Positions 62,351 to 64,000 of a DNA stretch of 64,000 bases are shown one piece after another. The stretch's first letter is position 1; the number at the start of each line of letters is the position of its first letter. The position numbers were made by a program, and so were the translations under genes. This DNA is from Polyangia bacterium (GTDB taxonomy: Bacteria; Myxococcota_A; Polyangia; Polyangiales; JAUICN01). Location: the NCBI GenBank assembly GCA_030427835.1, contig JAUICN010000008.1:62001-126000 (forward strand), written 5' to 3'. The notes below the pieces were generated by a model. That model was not told the origin of the DNA. It saw only the letters and a program-made list of their open reading frames with translations, and did no database searches.

Positions 62351-63373
62351 CTATTCCACCTGGACCAGAAAAAGGTGCTCCTTGTTGGTCAGATGACCCA
62401 CTCGCCCCACCCTGTTTCCATCTGGATTGTAAATGCCGATTTGTGCACCCACGTACCGGGGGTAATCCACGGAGTCCGTACGCACAGACCCCACCCCTGA
62501 CAACAGCTCCACCAGCTGCTCCTCGGTCAGATGTCCCTCCGAACTGAACGAAACGAGCAAGTACCGGGCACGTTTCGAAAGGGCCTGTACCACATCCGAC
62601 AGGGCCTGATGGATTCTGGGCTTTGAGTTGAACGCACTCCTGTAGTCCTTGCAATCCACGCGCTTGCAGGCCGTACCGTACACCTCAGGCTTGTCCCAAC
62701 GAATCAAGGATTCCCACACATGATAATTGTTCATGTACTTGTGTTGGTTGTAGGGAGGATCCAGGTACACCAAATCCCACAACTTCCCTTCCGAAGGCGT
62801 TCCTTGAGCGGCCTCCAACGCATCCAGGTTCCATGCTCTACCCGTTCCCGGCAACACATCTGGCATCCTCAGTTGCAAATCGTTGTTCGCCCGGGCCGCC
62901 CACTGTTTCAAATAGGCCATCTGCAGCCCACAGGTCGAATCCACACGATCGGTGGCTTCCATGAGCGACACCAGCACCACAGCGCGCACATCCGATCTCA
63001 AATCCAACCGATCGATCTCAGTACGCATGGCATCCACCCGGGCACCATTTTTGGGATGCACGTACCGTGACTGCCTACAAAAAGTCTCGGTAAAATATCC
63101 CTCCTCCGGAACCACCCCGTTAAGGTGCTCCAACACCCGTCGCACTTCTTCCGCCACCGCATCCCGATCGGCGGCCACGTAGCACTGGGCCAACACATGG
63201 GCATAGGCGGTGTGGTCGTTTGCCGTTACTTGGTACCCCTGGCTCTTCAACCCATGACCCACACGGGAGGTGCCGCTGAAGAGATCCAACACATGCCGAA
63301 CATCCGGCAACGACTTCACCGTTTCCAGAATCGCACCCATCAATTTGCGTTTCGAACCCAGGTACTTGATCAC
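62351..63373 (-). CDS. D12-class DNA adenine N6-methyltransferase, orphan
   Basis: 340 residues. Transfers methyl from SAM to adenine in DNA. Start MIKYLGSKRKLMGAIL is the D12-class (Dam-like) opening; SAM motif VLDLFSGTSRVGHGLKSQGY (39-58); catalytic motif DPPYNQHKYMNNYHVWE. No restriction endonuclease gene is next to it, so it may be solitary or belong to a system beyond the window. It reads toward the repeat array. Target sequence cannot be inferred. Confidence 0.88.
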   Translation of the reverse strand: MIKYLGSKRKLMGAILETVKSLPDVRHVLDLFSGTSRVGHGLKSQGYQVTANDHTAYAHVLAQCYVAADRDAVAEEVRRVLEHLNGVVPEEGYFTETFCRQSRYVHPKNGARVDAMRTEIDRLDLRSDVRAVVLVSLMEATDRVDSTCGLQMAYLKQWAARANNDLQLRMPDVLPGTGRAWNLDALEAAQGTPSEGKLWDLVYLDPPYNQHKYMNNYHVWESLIRWDKPEVYGTACKRVDCKDYRSAFNSKPRIHQALSDVVQALSKRARYLLVSFSSEGHLTEEQLVELLSGVGSVRTDSVDYPRYVGAQIGIYNPDGNRVGRVGHLTNKEHLFLVQVE

Positions 63374-63444
63374 GCGCCGACACTACCCTTCAGCCACAAC
63401 CAGGCTACGGTAGCGTCCTCACCCAAGCCTGTCGATCGCTCGCC

Positions 63445-64000
63445 ATGAACCTTTCCCTACCGTTGCACCCCGCAAACACGCCCCTAGACGCCCCAAACCA
63501 ACAATGGGGTGACTGGAAGTGGCAGGCCCGTCACGCCCTCACCACACTGAAGCAACTTCAGGAAAGGTTTCAGCTCACTCCTGAGGAGGTGCGTGGAACC
63601 GCACGTGCCCTCGTGCAGGGCCTGCCCCTATCGGTGACCCCGTACTACGCATCCCTTGGTGACCCCGTGGACCCCCATTGCCCGATTCGGCAACAGTGCA
63701 TTCCGAACATCTTGGAGGACACAGAGATCCCCGGGGATCTACAGGACCCACTCGGAGAAGAAAAACATGAGGTCGCCCCCCATCTGGTGCAACGCTACCC
63801 GGACCGGGCACTGTTGCTCGTGACCGATCGGTGCGGAGTCTATTGCCGTTTCTGCACGCGTTCGCGGATGGTGGGTCAAGGCACACCCGAACAGGGCCCC
63901 GGCGCCCGCAATCTAAAAAGCCTAGAGCCCGCGTTTCAATACCTCCGAAACCACCCCGAAGTTCAGGACGTCATCGTTTCCGGCGGAGACCCGGGGCTGC
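63445..64000 (+). CDS. kamA: Lysine 2,3-aminomutase family radical SAM enzyme, 3'-truncated by the window edge
   Basis: 185 residues seen, no stop before the edge. KamA moves the lysine amino group from C2 to C3 using SAM, PLP and a 4Fe-4S cluster. Seen: PLSVTPYYASLGDPVDPHCPIRQQCIP (family opening), DPLGEEKHEVAPHLVQRYPDRALLLVTDRC, the cluster motif CxxxCxxC (Cys130, 134, 137) in CGVYCRFCTRSRMVG, and VIVSGGDPG at the edge. Wording of these motifs is closer to KamA than to EpmB. PLP and lysine-binding parts lie outside. Divergent from the DNA methyltransferase, 71 bp apart. Confidence 0.9.
   Translation, partial: MNLSLPLHPANTPLDAPNQQWGDWKWQARHALTTLKQLQERFQLTPEEVRGTARALVQGLPLSVTPYYASLGDPVDPHCPIRQQCIPNILEDTEIPGDLQDPLGEEKHEVAPHLVQRYPDRALLLVTDRCGVYCRFCTRSRMVGQGTPEQGPGARNLKSLEPAFQYLRNHPEVQDVIVSGGDPGL

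Overview
The window is a GC-rich, C-rich-coding-strand segment from a Gram-negative, probably polarly flagellated bacterium. L- and P-ring genes (flgH, flgI), many lipoproteins, PEGA-type envelope proteins and a large NlpC/P60 lipoprotein suggest a deltaproteobacterial-type lineage (Myxococcota/Bradymonadota/Bdellovibrionota-like). I cannot name the genus. Nearly all genes are on the + strand.

Layout. Positions 1-25611 are accessory and housekeeping genes: the 3' part of proS, two minus-strand genes (a lipoprotein and a chorismatase-like protein), a long inverted-repeat element, an Slt-type lytic transglycosylase, three envelope/PEGA-like proteins, a periplasmic rhodanese, a hipBA-like pair with a palindromic operator, a PLP desulfhydrase / TSUP exporter / NhaC-type antiporter operon, a lipoprotein, a 1064-residue NlpC/P60 lipoprotein and a two-gene RND pump. 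Positions 25972-61984 are a near-complete flagellar regulon: a sigma54 enhancer-binding protein (EBP) gene; flgBC-fliEFGHIJK-flgDE; fliLMNOPQR-flhBAFG-fliA-flgFG; an inserted signalling group (pentapeptide-repeat K+ channel, HDOD protein, GAF-histidine kinase, and a TylF-type methyltransferase on the other strand); and flgAHIJMNKL ending in a single gene that fuses CsrA to FliW. Then come three 89-bp tandem repeats, an orphan D12-class DNA methyltransferase (minus strand) and the 5' part of a kamA-type gene cut by the window end. Flagellin, cap, motor and chemotaxis genes are not here.

Regulation. Three sigma54 (-24/-12) promoters stand before flgB, fliL and flgA. In all three the start codon begins exactly 14 nt after the C of the -12 GC, which predicts leaderless or nearly leaderless mRNAs. 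Each has a GTCA-N6-TGAC type dyad (one with a single mismatch) about 97-118 bp upstream of the predicted start site. That dyad resembles the FleQ box, so the EBP encoded just before flgB is the obvious activator. fliA and flgM supply the sigma28/anti-sigma28 checkpoint, and flhF/flhG the polar placement pair. The CsrA-FliW fusion puts the translational repressor and its flagellin-responsive antagonist in one chain. Directly downstream, each 89-bp repeat can fold into a hairpin with GGA in its loop, so the array could bind CsrA. That last point is a hypothesis.
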